From contig NC_083587.1 of assembly GCF_027579695.1 (NCBI RefSeq), positions 53,761,521 to 53,825,520 of the forward strand: a stretch of 64,000 bases of DNA, in the 5' to 3' direction. This stretch comes from Neoarius graeffei (Eukaryota > Chordata > Actinopteri > Siluriformes > Ariidae). Both the position numbers and the translations under genes were made by a program. Below are positions 27,101 through 34,242 of the stretch, one piece after another. How positions within the stretch are numbered: the stretch's first letter is position 1; the number at the start of each line of letters is the position of its first letter. Below the pieces are notes generated by a model. That model did no database searches and was not told where the DNA came from. It worked only from the letters and a program-made list of their open reading frames with translations.

Positions 27101-29352
27101 GGGCTACGGAAACAGAGATCGCCGCCGCCTTATGAGCCACATGGCGTGGGAAGGACTTTGATTGATTTGATAACTTCAACTTAAGTTAAGGGAGGAACTT
27201 CGGACAGCATACACGCATGCAATTGCGTTAATTGAAAAAACTGTTTGTGTGCTGTGTGTTAACGGTGCTCGTCCTCACCTGTGCAGGTACGGCTTACCTG
27301 TGAATTTCCAGGCCATGCTGCTGCAGCCGAATAAGAAGAACATGAAGAGGCTGAGGGAAGTGCTGTATGAGCTCTATAAGCATTTGGACAGCAGTGCTGC
27401 TGCAATTATTGATGTAAGTGTCAGTTAGGACCAAGATTCAGTGTTACACACACAGAGCGGCCACAGCTTAAGGGTTTCTTATTTCTGTTCATTCTGAATG
27501 GGTGTGGCGTGAGACTGGAGTTTCCCCCCCAAGAGAAGCATCTATTTCATGATTTAGTTATACAGAATAAAGCAAAATTAATGATACGGTCCGATCTCCC
27601 TTAAATGACATAGTTGAGTTTGTGCAAACATTTGCACATGCTGACGTTATGCTTATGGGAAGCCATGACCTAATGGTTAAAGAAGCAGCTTTGGGACTAA
27701 AAGGTTGCTGGTTTGATTCCCTGGACCAGCAGGAATGGCTGAAATTAAGATGATTACATCAATAAGACATTTATTGCAAGTTGTATAAATTGTGGAGAAC
27801 CAAATGTTTTACTGACCTTAAATTATAGATACTATTTTAAACACTATTTACTGGTAGGTAACAATTATAGTGGGGTTTTTTCTTTTAAAGTGGTGAACCA
27901 CCAACATGAAGTCTCCATTGTTAAAATGTCTAACTAAACAGAAGCCTTTATTTATTACACGTACACTCAAGCACAGACTTAAGCACACAGTGAAATTCCT
28001 CCTCTGCATTTAACCCATCTGAAGCAGTGGAAAAAAAACACACACACACCCAAAGCAGTGGGCAGTTATGCTACAGCGCCCAGGGAGCAGTTGGGGGGTA
28101 GGTGCCTTGCTCAAGGGCACTTCAGCCCAACCTCAGGCCATGGCTGCCCCCTGTTGACCTAATGTAATGGAAATTTCTAATAAACACTTCAGAACGCTTA
28201 ACAGTTGTCTTTTCAGTCATTTATTATAGTAGATCATATAAAAGATATATAAAATAGGAAAGGAAAGAGAAGAATAGAAGAAGACACCACTTCTGATGAT
28301 GCCGAGAGTATGTGCACTCTGAGTTGTGTTTTAGGAATGTCATCTATTATACTCTGAAAGCATTCGCTCACTGCTTGTGTCTTCACGTGATTGGCTCAAG
28401 ATTTTCTATGAAGCTTTGTTAAAGCGTGCACCTGGCGTGCTCTGGTATGTGCAGGCGGATGCGAGTTAGGGAGAGCTCAAGCTCCCTGCTTATTACCACC
28501 AAGGTCACAGAAAAGTGATTACAGCATGTGGAAAAACATCTCTTCTTAGTAACTAAGCCACTTTAGTTCAACATACAGAAACACAGAGAATAATAATGTT
28601 CGTCCATTAAATTTCCCTCACACCTAACTGCAAGTCTTTAAACTGTGGGGGAAACCAGAGCACCCGGAGAACACGCAAACTCCACACAGAAAGGCCCCCG
28701 TCGGCCGCTGGGCTCGAACCCAGACCCTTCTTGCTGTGAGACGACAGTGCTAACCAGTACACCACTGCCACCCTGAAAAAAAGAAACCTAACTGTGGTAT
28801 AATGATGATGAACCTGTTTTATCCATCCATTCTCGAAACCGCTTATCTGTCAGGGTCATGGGGAAGCTGGCACCAATCCCAGGTTGCCAATCTGTCACAG
28901 GGCATACACAGAGATGAACAAACATGCATCGACACTCACGTTCACACCTATAGGCAATTTCGAGTAGCCAGTTGACCTAATCCGCATGTCTTTGGACTGT
29001 GGAGGAAACCCGCACAGGGAGAACATGCAACCTCCACACGGAAAGACCTCAGTCGGCCATGAGATTCAAACCCAGAACCTTCTTGCTTTGAGGTGACAGT
29101 GCTAACCACTAAAACGCTGTGCCGCCCTCCGACCTGTATTAGTTTTTGAAAAATGAAAAATTTAAAATACCTTTTGAATTCAGATAGAAAGGCAGAAATC
29201 AATAATCATGATTTAAAAAAAAAAAGAATTTCTGTTTTCTTTGCTTTCTCTAGCAATCTGCGATGGACATTCCCGGGCTGAATCTGAGCCAGCAGGAGTA
29301 TTACCCCTACGTCTACTACAAAATCGACTGCAACATGCTCGACTTCAAATAA
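2265..29352 (+). CDS. atp6v1c1: V-type proton ATPase subunit C 1, coding exon 10 interrupted by a transposon
   Basis: Subunit C is a peripheral-stalk component of the cytosolic V1 sector that couples V1 to V0 during reversible assembly of the proton pump. Coding exons: 2265-2396, 3333-3400, 7386-7471, 7578-7672, 7830-7921, 19695-19793, 19901-19969, 22890-22982, 23306-23399, 25678-25754 joined to 26440-26460, 27287-27413, 29254-29352. Phases agree at every junction, giving 383 codons against 382 in human. Recognisable segments are [17 protein letters not shown] at the start, [39 protein letters not shown] and the C-terminal [12 protein letters not shown]. The ATG at 2265 matches the family start; a second ATG follows directly. 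Donors are GT except exon 4, which uses GC (AAG|GCAAGT). A 679-bp element with a 6-bp duplication lies inside exon 10. Reading through reaches TAA at 25789-25791, 12 codons past the breakpoint, so this assembled copy cannot make the full protein without special processing. A teleost paralogue may compensate (inference). Confidence 0.93.
2435..2807 (+). mobile_element. tRNA-headed SINE, type I tail
   Basis: The head has pol III-type boxes (TGGTGTAGTGG, GGTTCGAGCCC), followed by the conserved core with GGTTTCCCCCACAGTCC and a tail ending in GATAATGAGAT-like sequence. A 10-bp target duplication CTTAATTTCA flanks it (2425-2434 and 2808-2817). It resembles the fish DANA/mermaid SINE superfamily from memory. 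It sits in intron 1 of the ATP6V1C1 coding region. Confidence 0.85.
4021..4386 (+). mobile_element. tRNA-headed SINE, type I tail
   Basis: Full-length copy of the same family as at 2435, with a perfect 12-bp target duplication ACATGTTTCTTA (4009-4020 and 4387-4398). Apparent open frames within it are SINE shadows. Confidence 0.87.
5040..5497 (+). mobile_element. 3' end of an L2/CR1-like LINE with ATTC tail
   Basis: A C-rich then T-rich 3'-UTR-like stretch ends in GACAATAAAGG followed by about ten ATTC units (5457-5496). Short tandem 3' tails of this kind are typical of L2/CR1 clade LINEs. No RT sequence remains. The proline-rich open frames here are low-complexity. Confidence 0.5.
5985..6280 (-). 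repeat. Unclassified dispersed repeat with internal hairpin
   Basis: An imperfect inverted repeat is present around 6057-6085 and 6130-6157, with arms containing GTTATTCCAC and GTGGAATAAC. The right part (6200-6280) reappears in reverse orientation at about 19290-19355. I could not name the family. Confidence 0.5.
6300..6962 (+). mobile_element. 5'-truncated Tc1/mariner element, transposase C-terminal part
   Basis: A transposase reading frame is open from about 6300 to 6749. It holds the second catalytic Asp (QHDNAKPHT) and the Glu region ([12 protein letters not shown]) of a DD34E Tc1 transposase. The right terminus reads CCAACTTTTTTGGAATCGG and ends before TA at 6963. The left TIR and the N-terminal DNA-binding and first-Asp regions are missing. 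The same family is at 54613-58141. Confidence 0.85.
8022..8287 (+). mobile_element. tRNA-headed SINE, type II tail
   Basis: The head and core match the type I SINE, with an internal deletion. After the conserved CAAAGACATGCA the tail diverges to a segment containing GGGACGGCCCTGGGCTG and ends GACAATAAAGGCATTCTATTC. The same tail is at 58855. Confidence 0.75.
8597..8935 (-). mobile_element. tRNA-headed SINE, type II tail
   Basis: The reverse-complement SINE head lies at the right end (ACAGTGCTAACCACTACACC on the + strand). A type II tail at the left reads ACTTTATTCATCACA. It lies in ATP6V1C1 intron 5. Confidence 0.78.
8936..9440. other. Intron 5 sequence without recognised gene
   Basis: The stretch holds a short AAAT run near 9137-9155. 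Near 9256 is a dispersed segment (GGATATGAGCAATCAC) that recurs near 34999. No coding content was seen. Confidence 0.4.
9441..9743 (+). repeat. 5' LTR
   Basis: A TG...CA-bounded 303-bp repeat matches 14030-14332. It includes CTACTTAAGGAGG as a possible promoter region and AATAAAAAGAG as a polyadenylation-type signal near 9669. Confidence 0.9.
9791..11179 (+). pseudogene. Gag and protease part of the LTR element polyprotein
   Basis: The gag start is the ATG at 9791, 48 bp after the LTR. Residues about 75-175 look like a retroviral capsid/SCAN-like helical domain ([19 protein letters not shown]). The reading frame shifts near 10290 and returns near 10650, so indels have broken gag. The downstream part has a zinc-knuckle relic, [13 protein letters not shown], in which the expected first Cys is Trp. 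It then has a retropepsin active-site triad DSG ([11 protein letters not shown]). TAG at 11177 interrupts the otherwise continuing frame. It is an old retroelement coding region and not a host gene. Confidence 0.85.
11180..12436 (+). pseudogene. Integrase part of the LTR element polyprotein
   Basis: The same frame as gag-protease is open from 11180 to a TGA at 12161-12163 and continues to a second TGA at 12437. It holds an HHCC zinc finger (HFNPMAGH ... CTACREC). The DDE core is visible as [15 protein letters not shown] and VERFNRTL. The C-terminal [17 protein letters not shown] resembles the retroviral integrase C-terminal beta domain. Its position upstream of RT is the unusual trait. Confidence 0.88.
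12438..14124 (+). pseudogene. Reverse transcriptase and RNase H part of the LTR element polyprotein
   Basis: The frame carries a TAA at 12560 and shifts at a run of seven A near 12770. From 12775 the RT is open: [10 protein letters not shown], the catalytic YLDD (AAYLDDIIY) and a connection domain. RNase H follows with [15 protein letters not shown] and [15 protein letters not shown] further frameshift occurs near 13895, before a run of 13 G. Several independent lesions make it inactive. Confidence 0.88.
14030..14332 (+). repeat. 3' LTR
   Basis: Copy of the 5' LTR with about seven substitutions, directly followed by an (AT)n run at 14333-14354. Confidence 0.9.
14355..14432 (+). other. tRNA-like module at the head of the LINE
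   Basis: An A-box-like TAGTACAGTGG (14363-14373) and a consensus B box GGTTCGAATCC (14406-14416) are spaced as in a tRNA. The T-arm pairs well but the acceptor stem does not, so this is not a working tRNA gene. It lies between an (AT)n tract and the LINE, so it may be an internal pol III-type promoter of the LINE 5'UTR or a SINE relic. Confidence 0.6.
14433..17800 (+). mobile_element. Non-LTR retrotransposon of the R4/Dong/Rex6 type, apparently full-length coding region
   Basis: A single long open frame with central RT and C-terminal endonuclease is followed by only about 35 bp of 3'UTR and a (CA)n tract (17791-17817). The element is flanked on both sides by TA-rich microsatellite, which fits the simple-repeat target preference reported for Dong-type elements. 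It lies in intron 5 of ATP6V1C1, directly next to the LTR element. Confidence 0.82.
14591..17758 (+). CDS. LINE polyprotein with reverse transcriptase and restriction-like endonuclease
   Basis: The frame is 1055 codons without interruption. The N-terminal third (to about residue 330) is basic and carries no apurinic endonuclease motif. The RT domain spans about 340-700, with [14 protein letters not shown], a [11 protein letters not shown] motif and the catalytic YMDD at residues 579-582. A C-terminal knuckle follows at about 865 (CRLC ... HIVAGC). About 80 residues later comes a PD...D catalytic signature ([20 protein letters not shown]) of a restriction-like endonuclease. This order defines the R2/R4/Dong/Rex6 group. 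The first ATG of the frame was taken as start. The open frame suggests recent insertion. Activity itself cannot be seen from sequence. Confidence 0.9.
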   Translation: MGYWNKTSMDEDRKYGFAVLICYYTSNPRERGYMQRMWDHWILRNPQSRLTKKQLLAQCSNIHNRNLLSQLEINEIQQRCYGKGEPGRQVSGEMSSSPQPEIGYQAPTANSLNTRAADLRRKIVTQLETWSPRQIPKLSCQVPSEDLLVDVNAALKTISTRTITETNKLIHSTATVIMEMLGHKVGSGHNKQYPPWKRRLEAKIKAARREVSQLAELQKGNMVNKGAPRKYNSLSIPEALETAKQRLTALATRLRRYTKEGEARRINKLFSTEPAKVYSQWQGNNNRSDPPRAEVEKYWKDIWERKASHNTDAQWLVDLRADHSNLPEQEPVTISMADVQERVSKMKSWTAPGPDMIHTYWLKKLTALHERLAAQMNQLLRDGTHPEWLTQGRTVLIMKDPQKGPIPSNYRPITCLCTTWKALSGIIAAKMSKHVAQYMSEAQKGIGSNTRGAKHQLLADRTVARDCKKRQTNLCTAWIDYKKAYDSMPHTWILECLELYKINRNLRTFIQNSMEMWKTTLEANSKPIAQVNIKCGIYQGDALSPLLFCIGLNPLSQIITKSGYGYRFRSGATISHLLYMDDIKLYARNEREIDSLIHTTRIYSDDIGMSFGLDKCGRMVSKRGKMIRTEGIDLPEGNIGDIQDSYKYLGIPQANGNHEEATRKSTTAKYLQRVRQVLKSQLNGKNKVRAINMYALPVIRYPAGIINWPKEEIEATDIKTRKLLTMHGGFHPKSSTLRLYTKRKEGGRGLVSVKTTVQDETSKIREYIRKMAPKDELLSECLRQQNPDESAEEEEEQTTWRDKPLHGMYHRQIEEVADIKKSYQWLDNAGLTDSTEALIMAAQEQAISTRAIEARIYQSRSDPRCRLCKEAPETVQHIVAGCKMLAGSAYMERHNQVAGIVYRNICNQYGIEIPKSQWAIPQKVAENNRAKILWDFSFQTDKQILANQPDIVVVDKEQKRVVVIDVAIPADANIRKKEHEKLEKYQGLKEQLERMWKVKGCVVPVVVGALGAVTPKLGEWLQQIPGTTSEASVQKSAVLGTSKILRRTLKLPGLW
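17957..18294 (-). mobile_element. SINE type I 3' part, present as a tandem duplicate
   Basis: Two consecutive copies (about 17957-18120 and 18121-18304) of the SINE tail and 3' body run from the TCTCATCTCAT repeats to GACAACCATTCAC. Both continue into the first bases of the MITE at 18295 (CAGAGCATTT). The SINE continues after the MITE at 18813. Confidence 0.8.
18295..18812. mobile_element. hAT-type MITE inserted in a SINE
   Basis: The 518-bp element has terminal inverted repeats CAGAGCATTTTTTAA and TTAAAAAATGCTCTG and a perfect 8-bp target duplication CCATTCAC (18287-18294, 18813-18820). An 8-bp duplication with a CAGAG terminus fits hAT. It has no coding capacity. Subterminal GGTCTCC/GGAGACC repeats are present. 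Confidence 0.88.
18813..19031 (-). mobile_element. SINE type I 5' part (continuation after MITE)
   Basis: The reverse-strand core and tRNA head end at GGTGGCACGG-like sequence (minus strand), followed by an AAT microsatellite (19034-19060). Confidence 0.83.
19061..19640 (+). repeat. Unclassified dispersed repeat
   Basis: The segment at 19290-19355 matches the reverse complement of 6200-6275, including CAGAAATGATTTTGTC. It lies just before coding exon 6 of ATP6V1C1 and encodes nothing. Confidence 0.45.
20150..22880. other. Intron 7 of ATP6V1C1: low-complexity and short local repeats, no gene
   Basis: Between 20960 and 21390 a unit containing GAGACAATACA and GCCCTGGATGCTAATG occurs twice. It is interleaved with ACAAAAGAATTAGCC blocks and a (TG)n run at 21125-21163. 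The rest carries no reading frame that resembles a protein. Confidence 0.45.
23771..24890. mobile_element. Second hAT-like element nested in the first
   Basis: It starts CCAGGGTTCTCAACC, a Charlie-like hAT terminus, and ends near TTCACGGCCCG. The flanking TTTTGAT occurs on both sides, and the uninterrupted site is visible at about 40740. The same terminus appears at about 41655 in reverse. Confidence 0.6.
24175..24400 (+). pseudogene. Broken exon of the SWIM/YqaJ-like N-terminal family
   Basis: The translation keeps the signature shared with 37545 and 49712: [11 protein letters not shown], then DISDYLV, then [10 protein letters not shown]. Lesions are TAG after KKDFS, a 1-bp shift in the T-run near 24340, and TGA where the 37.5-kb copy has Trp. 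It lies inside the nested hAT at 23771. The recalled relation to fish proteins with SWIM and YqaJ-nuclease domains is unverified. Confidence 0.6.
25755..26433. mobile_element. Non-autonomous DNA transposon inserted in ATP6V1C1 coding exon 10
   Basis: The 679-bp element has 15-bp terminal inverted repeats, CATAAATGTCAACCT at the left and the matching AGGTTGACATGTATG at the right (one mismatch). It is flanked by the exon sequence GAGGGT on both sides (25749-25754, 26434-26439). Subterminal CCGTAT/ATACGG motifs are repeated near the ends. A minus-strand stretch near 25965-26090 could be the C-terminal tail of a lost transposase. I cannot assign the superfamily. Confidence 0.85.
26881..27170 (+). 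mobile_element. tRNA-derived SINE, second family
   Basis: The head reads TGGCCTTGTGGTTAGCATG with a tRNA-like arm. The body ends in GGACTTTGATTGATTTGA. A perfect 13-bp target duplication TAACTTCAACTTA (26868-26880 and 27171-27183) defines both ends. It is unrelated to the DANA-like family beyond the tRNA head and lies in intron 10 of ATP6V1C1. Confidence 0.88.
27655..27745 (+). mobile_element. tRNA-like SINE head, third family
   Basis: ACCTAATGGTTAAAGAAGC with GGTTTGATTCCC gives A- and B-box-like signals. The same head in reverse occurs at 50800-50862. Only the 5' part is evident. Confidence 0.55.
27948..28777 (-). mobile_element. SINE type II, split by an inserted element
   Basis: The tail and body run from 27948 to 28163 and the head from 28622 to 28777. 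The insertion 28164-28621 separates them. An uninterrupted relative is at 42105-42442. Confidence 0.72.
28164..28621. mobile_element. Short TIR element inserted in the SINE
   Basis: The ends are GTAATGGAAATTT and AAATTTCCCTCAC (10 of 13 positions pair). The SINE sequence ACCTAA is duplicated at both sides (28157, 28622). It has no coding capacity and its family is not assigned. Confidence 0.55.
28821..29127 (-). mobile_element. Divergent DANA-like SINE copy
   Basis: The + strand shows ATGTCTTTGGACTGTGGAGG and a head ending CCACTAAAACGCTGTGCC. It is more diverged than other copies, so it is an older insertion. It lies directly upstream of the last ATP6V1C1 exon. Confidence 0.7.
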
Positions 29353-29565
29353 TCCACAAAAATAATCCAGCACTGCGTGTCAGCACATCCCACAGCTCTG
29401 TCGTTCATTCCTAGTGAAGTGTGAGATGATGTTTCATTGAGTTGTTATATTTATCCCTCCCTCCCTCTCTCTCTCTCATGTTCATTCCTGTTCTGAGATC
29501 CTCTTTGCTCAGTTGCTCACTCCGGAGTGTGTGACCACCTTCCCCATCGTGTTTACAGGATTTTT

Positions 29566-29571
29566 ATTAAA
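29566..29571 (+). terminator. Candidate polyadenylation signal of ATP6V1C1
   Basis: ATTAAA lies 214 bp after the stop codon, followed by T- and GT-rich sequence. It is a common variant signal and no canonical AATAAA is closer. Confidence 0.45.
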
Positions 29572-30289
29572 CTAATATAATTTCTCTGTATTTATAAGTG
29601 AATGGATCAGATCTGTATCTACATATTAAAAAATAAGCAATTCTGTGTTTTAATATGATTCCATTGTAGGTTAGTGCTTTGTGTTTGTTCCCTTTCAGAG
29701 TCACTAATGGATATTTTGTTGTGTGAGGACACTGGTGTCCTTACTGTCTCGATATCAGTAGTTCCACACTGAGGAATGAACTGGGGAGTCCACCAAAAGA
29801 GAGTCAGGATGTAATTCCAATGGCGTTGTTAACACAGTCCTACCAGGCGCATGAAGATAAATCCCACACTGCCTGCACAGCTCCCATGACGCCGCCAGGC
29901 AACATTGCTCGGAACACCACGCCATGGGTCCACAAAGCGAGCACAAAAGCACCGCTGTACACAGCGCCAGTATGTCCCAAACCACCTGCCCAGCCAAAGT
30001 GATGCCACCAGGCAACATCGCTCAGAACACCGCACCAAGCACAAAAGCACTGCCGCACAGAGAGCTGGACAACCCTGATGTTAAAAGAGCAACGAGCTCA
30101 CTGCAGTCCATAGTGAGGAGCACAGGCATCACCCATGGTGCACCAAGGCCTGAAGGGAACCAACACCAAAACTGGGTCCGGAGCTACACCACAACCAGTG
30201 GACAAAACATGCAAACAAAAAACAAGCATCAAACTACACGAACACAAAGAAAAACGAAAAGCTACGGTGAGAAGCAGCAGTCAAAACAC

Positions 30290-31365
30290 GCATGCCGTAC
30301 TTTCAAACGGAAAAGTTACATTGTGTGTTTGTAGACCTGGAGAAGGCATACGATAGAGTGCTGAGAGATGAGTTATGGTATTGTATGAGAAAGAGTGGAG
30401 TGAATGAGAAGTATATCAGAATGGTGCAAGACATGTATGAGAACAGTGAAACAGCAGTGAGGTGTGCAGTCAGAACAACTGAATGGTTCAAGGTGAAGGT
30501 GGGACTCCATCAAGGATCTGCTTTGAGTCCTTTCTTGTTTGCCATAGTGATGGATAGCTTGACGGACGAAGTGAGGCAAGAGTCACCATGGAGCATGATG
30601 TTTGCGGATGATATTGTGATATGTGGTGAAAGTAGAAAGGAGGTTGAGTTGGGTTTGGAGAGATGGAGGGATGCATTGGAATGAAGAGGAATGAAGGTGA
30701 GCAGGAGCAAAACAGAATACATGTGCATCAGTGAGAATGGGGATGAGAGTGTAGTGAAGATGCAAGGAGTAGACGGAAAGAAAGTTGGTGAATTCAAGTA
30801 CCTGGGGTCAACTGTGCAGGAAAATAGGGGCTGCGATAGTGAGGTGAGAAAAAGAGAGAGAGTGCAGGCAGGGTGGAGCAGTTGGAGAAGGATTTCAGGA
30901 GTCATTTGTGATCGGAAAGTCCCAGCAAAAGTGAAAGGTAAACTGTATAAGACAGTAGTGAGACCAGCTGTGATGTATGGATTAGAGACCGTACCCTTAA
31001 TGAAGAGACAGGAGGCAAAGTTGGAGGTGGCGGAGTTGAGATGACAAGGTTGGACAGGATAAGGAACGAGCACATCAGAGGGACAGCACATGTAGAGAGC
31101 TTGGGAATGAAGCTGAGAGAGATGAGACTGAGATGGTATGGGCACATCCTGAGAAGAGATGCAGAGCATGTGGGAAGGAGAATGTTGAGGATGGAGCTGC
31201 CAGGCAAACAAAAACGAGGAAGGCCAAAGAGGAGATGCATGGATGTGGTAAGAGAGGACATGAAAGTGGCAGGTGTGGTAGAGAAGGATGCAGAAGACAG
31301 GGAGCAACGGAGACGAAAGATCCGCTGTGGCGACCCCTAATCGGGAGCAGCCAAAAGAAGTAGTA
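30290..31365 (+). mobile_element. RTE-like LINE, 3' two-thirds of reverse transcriptase
   Basis: The frames join into one RT C-terminal region: FVDLEKAYDRV, LHQGSALSPFLFAIVMD, the catalytic FADD (MMFADDIVICGE), FKYLGSTVQ and a C-terminal RCGDP end. TGA at 30682 and a TGA with frameshift near 31041 break it. The 3' end CGGGAGCAGCCAAAAGAAG and an AGT-repeat tail are typical of fish RTE-type elements. The preceding 29.75-30.29 kb may belong to it but is unrecognised. Confidence 0.75.
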
Positions 31366-31458
31366 GTAGTGAGGGAAAGGCTGTTTATAGCTGCTATAAT
31401 ATCAGTAATAGCTGGAACTAACCTGTTGCGCAAGTTAATGGAAAAAGTATCGCAAGTA

Positions 31459-31946
31459 CAGGGTGTTTTCAAAAAAATTTGATGTTATTTGAGATGGAAA
31501 TATTCCAGAAACTACATAGTCTAGGCAAATGAAACTGAACAGGCAATACAAGATTTATTCCTCAAAATTTGAATGAGAAATTCAAAAAGGTATGTGGATT
31601 CCATGAACGATTTCACAGACAGAGACGCACATGGACAGACTTCCTCTTTGAACCTTTTGCGCCGTGTCCAAACCTGCATTGCGGTTGGTGCATTTTTAGA
31701 GAATTCTCTCATAAATGCACGCTGTACAGTCTTGTTCGACTGTGTTCGAGCGTACTCTAACACACAAAACGCCTTTTCTTTTCCAGTGAATGGCATTTTT
31801 ATACCTAAAAAGATAAAAACAAAAAACATTCAACATAAAATTTTGACCTGTTTCCACGCATGCTGTTAAAATTTAAGGTCAACTGAACAAGAACTGGCAA
31901 AGTTATTAGATTGTGAAATGATATCAATTCTTTTGAAAACGCCCTG
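31459..31946 (-). mobile_element. Deleted mariner-like element
   Basis: The termini are CAGGGTGTTTTCAAAA and TTTTGAAAACGCCCTG, with TA on both sides (31457, 31947). A minus-strand frame encodes an N-terminal HTH-like region (FTGKEKAFCVLEYARTQSN) followed by unrelated sequence, consistent with internal deletion. Confidence 0.8.
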
Positions 31947-31947
31947 T

Positions 31948-32995
31948 ATAAGGTAGGTTTCCAACTCCTCTTAATTATCACAACAGCAGTAGCAGTTTGA
32001 AGGTATTGCATTTGTTTATTATGATCGTCCAGATTTGGGGAAACAAAAATGATCACGGTCACAGATCCAATGCACAAGCACAGATGTACATGCAATTTCC
32101 AGTTGTCATTTGTATGAAGGTACAGATTCAGCTGAACTCCACAAGTCTTTTTTTTTTTAAACTTCACGCATGACGACAGTCCATCATGGTCCTTCATAAA
32201 TGCAGAACACCAGATGTTACATGTGCGCCTCTCTCAGATTCCATCGGCTAGAAATACCTGTTTAAATGATGAGGCTCTTGCTCACAGGTCCAGGTTACTG
32301 TGCCTCTCAGTCCTGTAAGATCAACTCACAACTTCCTGGTGAGGCAGTGCTTACAGGGCTTGTTGGAACAGCAAAATCGTGTCTAAGGAGTCTCGTGCAT
32401 TTTAGTAGTGTTGTGCTTCGCTTCAGTAGTTGTTGTAGTATTCAAATAGCTGTGCGTATGGTTTTTAAGGAATCTGTGAACCATCATGAACTTCATGGAA
32501 CAGAGAAAGGCAATAATTATAAGGTGATAAAATACAGGAACATTTCTTTGGAAAAAAAAAAATCTCAAATAAGCAACCAGGCATCGATGACGTTCTTATA
32601 TCACCGACTGGGAAAAAAAAATGTCATTGTCTGTGTGCTTTTCTTCCTATATTACCGCCCCAGTAGAGCTTTGAGACTGTTAGTACTCTTAGTTTGTAAC
32701 CTAGTGAACCAGTATCAGGATGTATGTATTGGTAAAGACCTCAAAGCACTTCTGTAAGTCACGCTGAATAAGGGCGTCTGCCAAACGCCGTAAACGTAAA
32801 TGAACAACTACATAACATACTACTTCATGAATATAAAATACAATAAAAAATAATTTGATATGAGATTGTATACTTCAAAAGGCCTAAAAGATTGCCATAA
32901 CATTCTATGGATTACTAAACTGTATGTAGTATTGTCAAATAATGCAGAAAATATAACTTGTAATGTTAATGTATTACATTGGGAATTCATTTTTA
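31948..32995. other. Intergenic, no gene seen
   Basis: Open frames here show no recognisable domain. Near 32760-32805 a SINE-tail-like segment (GGGCGTCTGCCAAACGCCG) is present, matching in reverse the tail at 50697. Confidence 0.4.
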
Positions 32996-33536
32996 CAGTG
33001 GGGCAAAAAAGTATTTAGTCAACCACCAATTGTGCAAGTTCTCCCACTTAAAAAGATGAGAGAGGCCTGTAATTTTCATCATAGGTACACTTCAACTATG
33101 AGAGACAAAATGAGAAAAAAAAATCCAGAAAATCACATTGTCTGATTTTTAAATAACTTATTTGCAAGTTATGGTGGAAATTAAGTATTTGGTCAATAAC
33201 AAAAGTTCAAAAGGTGACTGTTTGAGGTTGTGGACAGGTGTCTTTTATACTGATAACAACGAGTGGAGGACAGAGGAGCCTCTTAAAGAAGAAGTTACAG
33301 GTCTGTGAGAGCCAGAAATCTTGCTTGTTTGTAGGTGACCGAATACTTATTTTACAGAGGAATTTACCAATTAATTCATTAAAAATCCTACAATGTGATT
33401 CCCTGGATTCTTTCCCCCCATTCTGTCTCTCATAGTTGAAGTGTACCTATGATGAAAATTACAGGCCTCTCTCATCTTTTTAAGTGGGAGAACTTGCACA
33501 ATTGGTGGCTGACTAAATACTTTTTTTGCCCCACTG
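32996..33536. mobile_element. Tc1/mariner MITE
   Basis: The 541-bp element has long terminal inverted repeats beginning CAGTGGGGCAAAAAAGTATT. TA is duplicated on both sides and there is no transposase. The left and right arms pair over more than 100 bp. Confidence 0.87.
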
Positions 33537-33742
33537 TATAAGAATAACGCGATAAGACAAACGGTAAATCCGTCAAATGATTCAGACTCAATAAAGAAGG
33601 TATTAGTTGAGGTACAAAAGAGTTTTTGTTGTTATCTTTATGATGTTCAATTTGAGAAACCACAGTTCATTTTAATTACATTTTCGCCTTTTAGAATGCA
33701 CGCGTTTATTTGGCAAATCATCTGCAAGGATATTTTAATATA

Positions 33743-34242
33743 CACTCACTGGCCACTTCATTAAGAACACCTGCTGTTTGATGCAGTTCTCTAATCAGCC
33801 GGTCCCTTGACAGCAGCACAATGCATCAAATCATGCAGATACAAATCAAGAGCTTCAGTTAATGTTCACTTCAAACATCAGAATGGGAAAAATTGTGATC
33901 TCAAAGTGTGACTTCCTTTCACTGTGGCATGGGTGTTGATTTGAGTATTTCAGAAACTGCTGATCTCCTGGGGTTTTCACACACAACAGTCTCTAGAGTT
34001 TACACAGACAGAATGGTGCGAAAAACAAAAACCACTGAGTGAGTGAGCGACAGTTCTGTAGGTAGAAATAAACGCCTTGTTGATAAGATTGGTTCGAGCT
34101 GCCAGGAAGGATATAGTAACTCATAGCAACTCTTTACAACCATGGTGAGCAGAAAAGCATCTCAGCATGTAACAGCAGAACAACACATTGGGTTCCAGTC
34201 CTGCAACCAAGAATGAATTCCTATTAAAGTGGCCAGTGAGTG
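33743..34242. mobile_element. Short Tc1/mariner-type element
   Basis: The ends are CACTCACTGGCCACTTCATT and AAAGTGGCCAGTGAGTG, with TA at the left (33741). A decayed interior shows HTH-like traces (CAGAAACTGCTGATCTCCTGG). It is a common fish repeat type. Confidence 0.75.

Noticed and set aside
29755-30334. Frames on both strands downstream of ATP6V1C1
   Set aside because: Internally repetitive Gln/Pro/Cys-rich sequence next to the RTE-like LINE; probably its 5' part or an unrelated repeat, but I could not support a call.
30510-31472. 320-codon minus-strand open frame
   Set aside because: It is the antisense of the RTE-like LINE, whose + strand frames show RT motifs.
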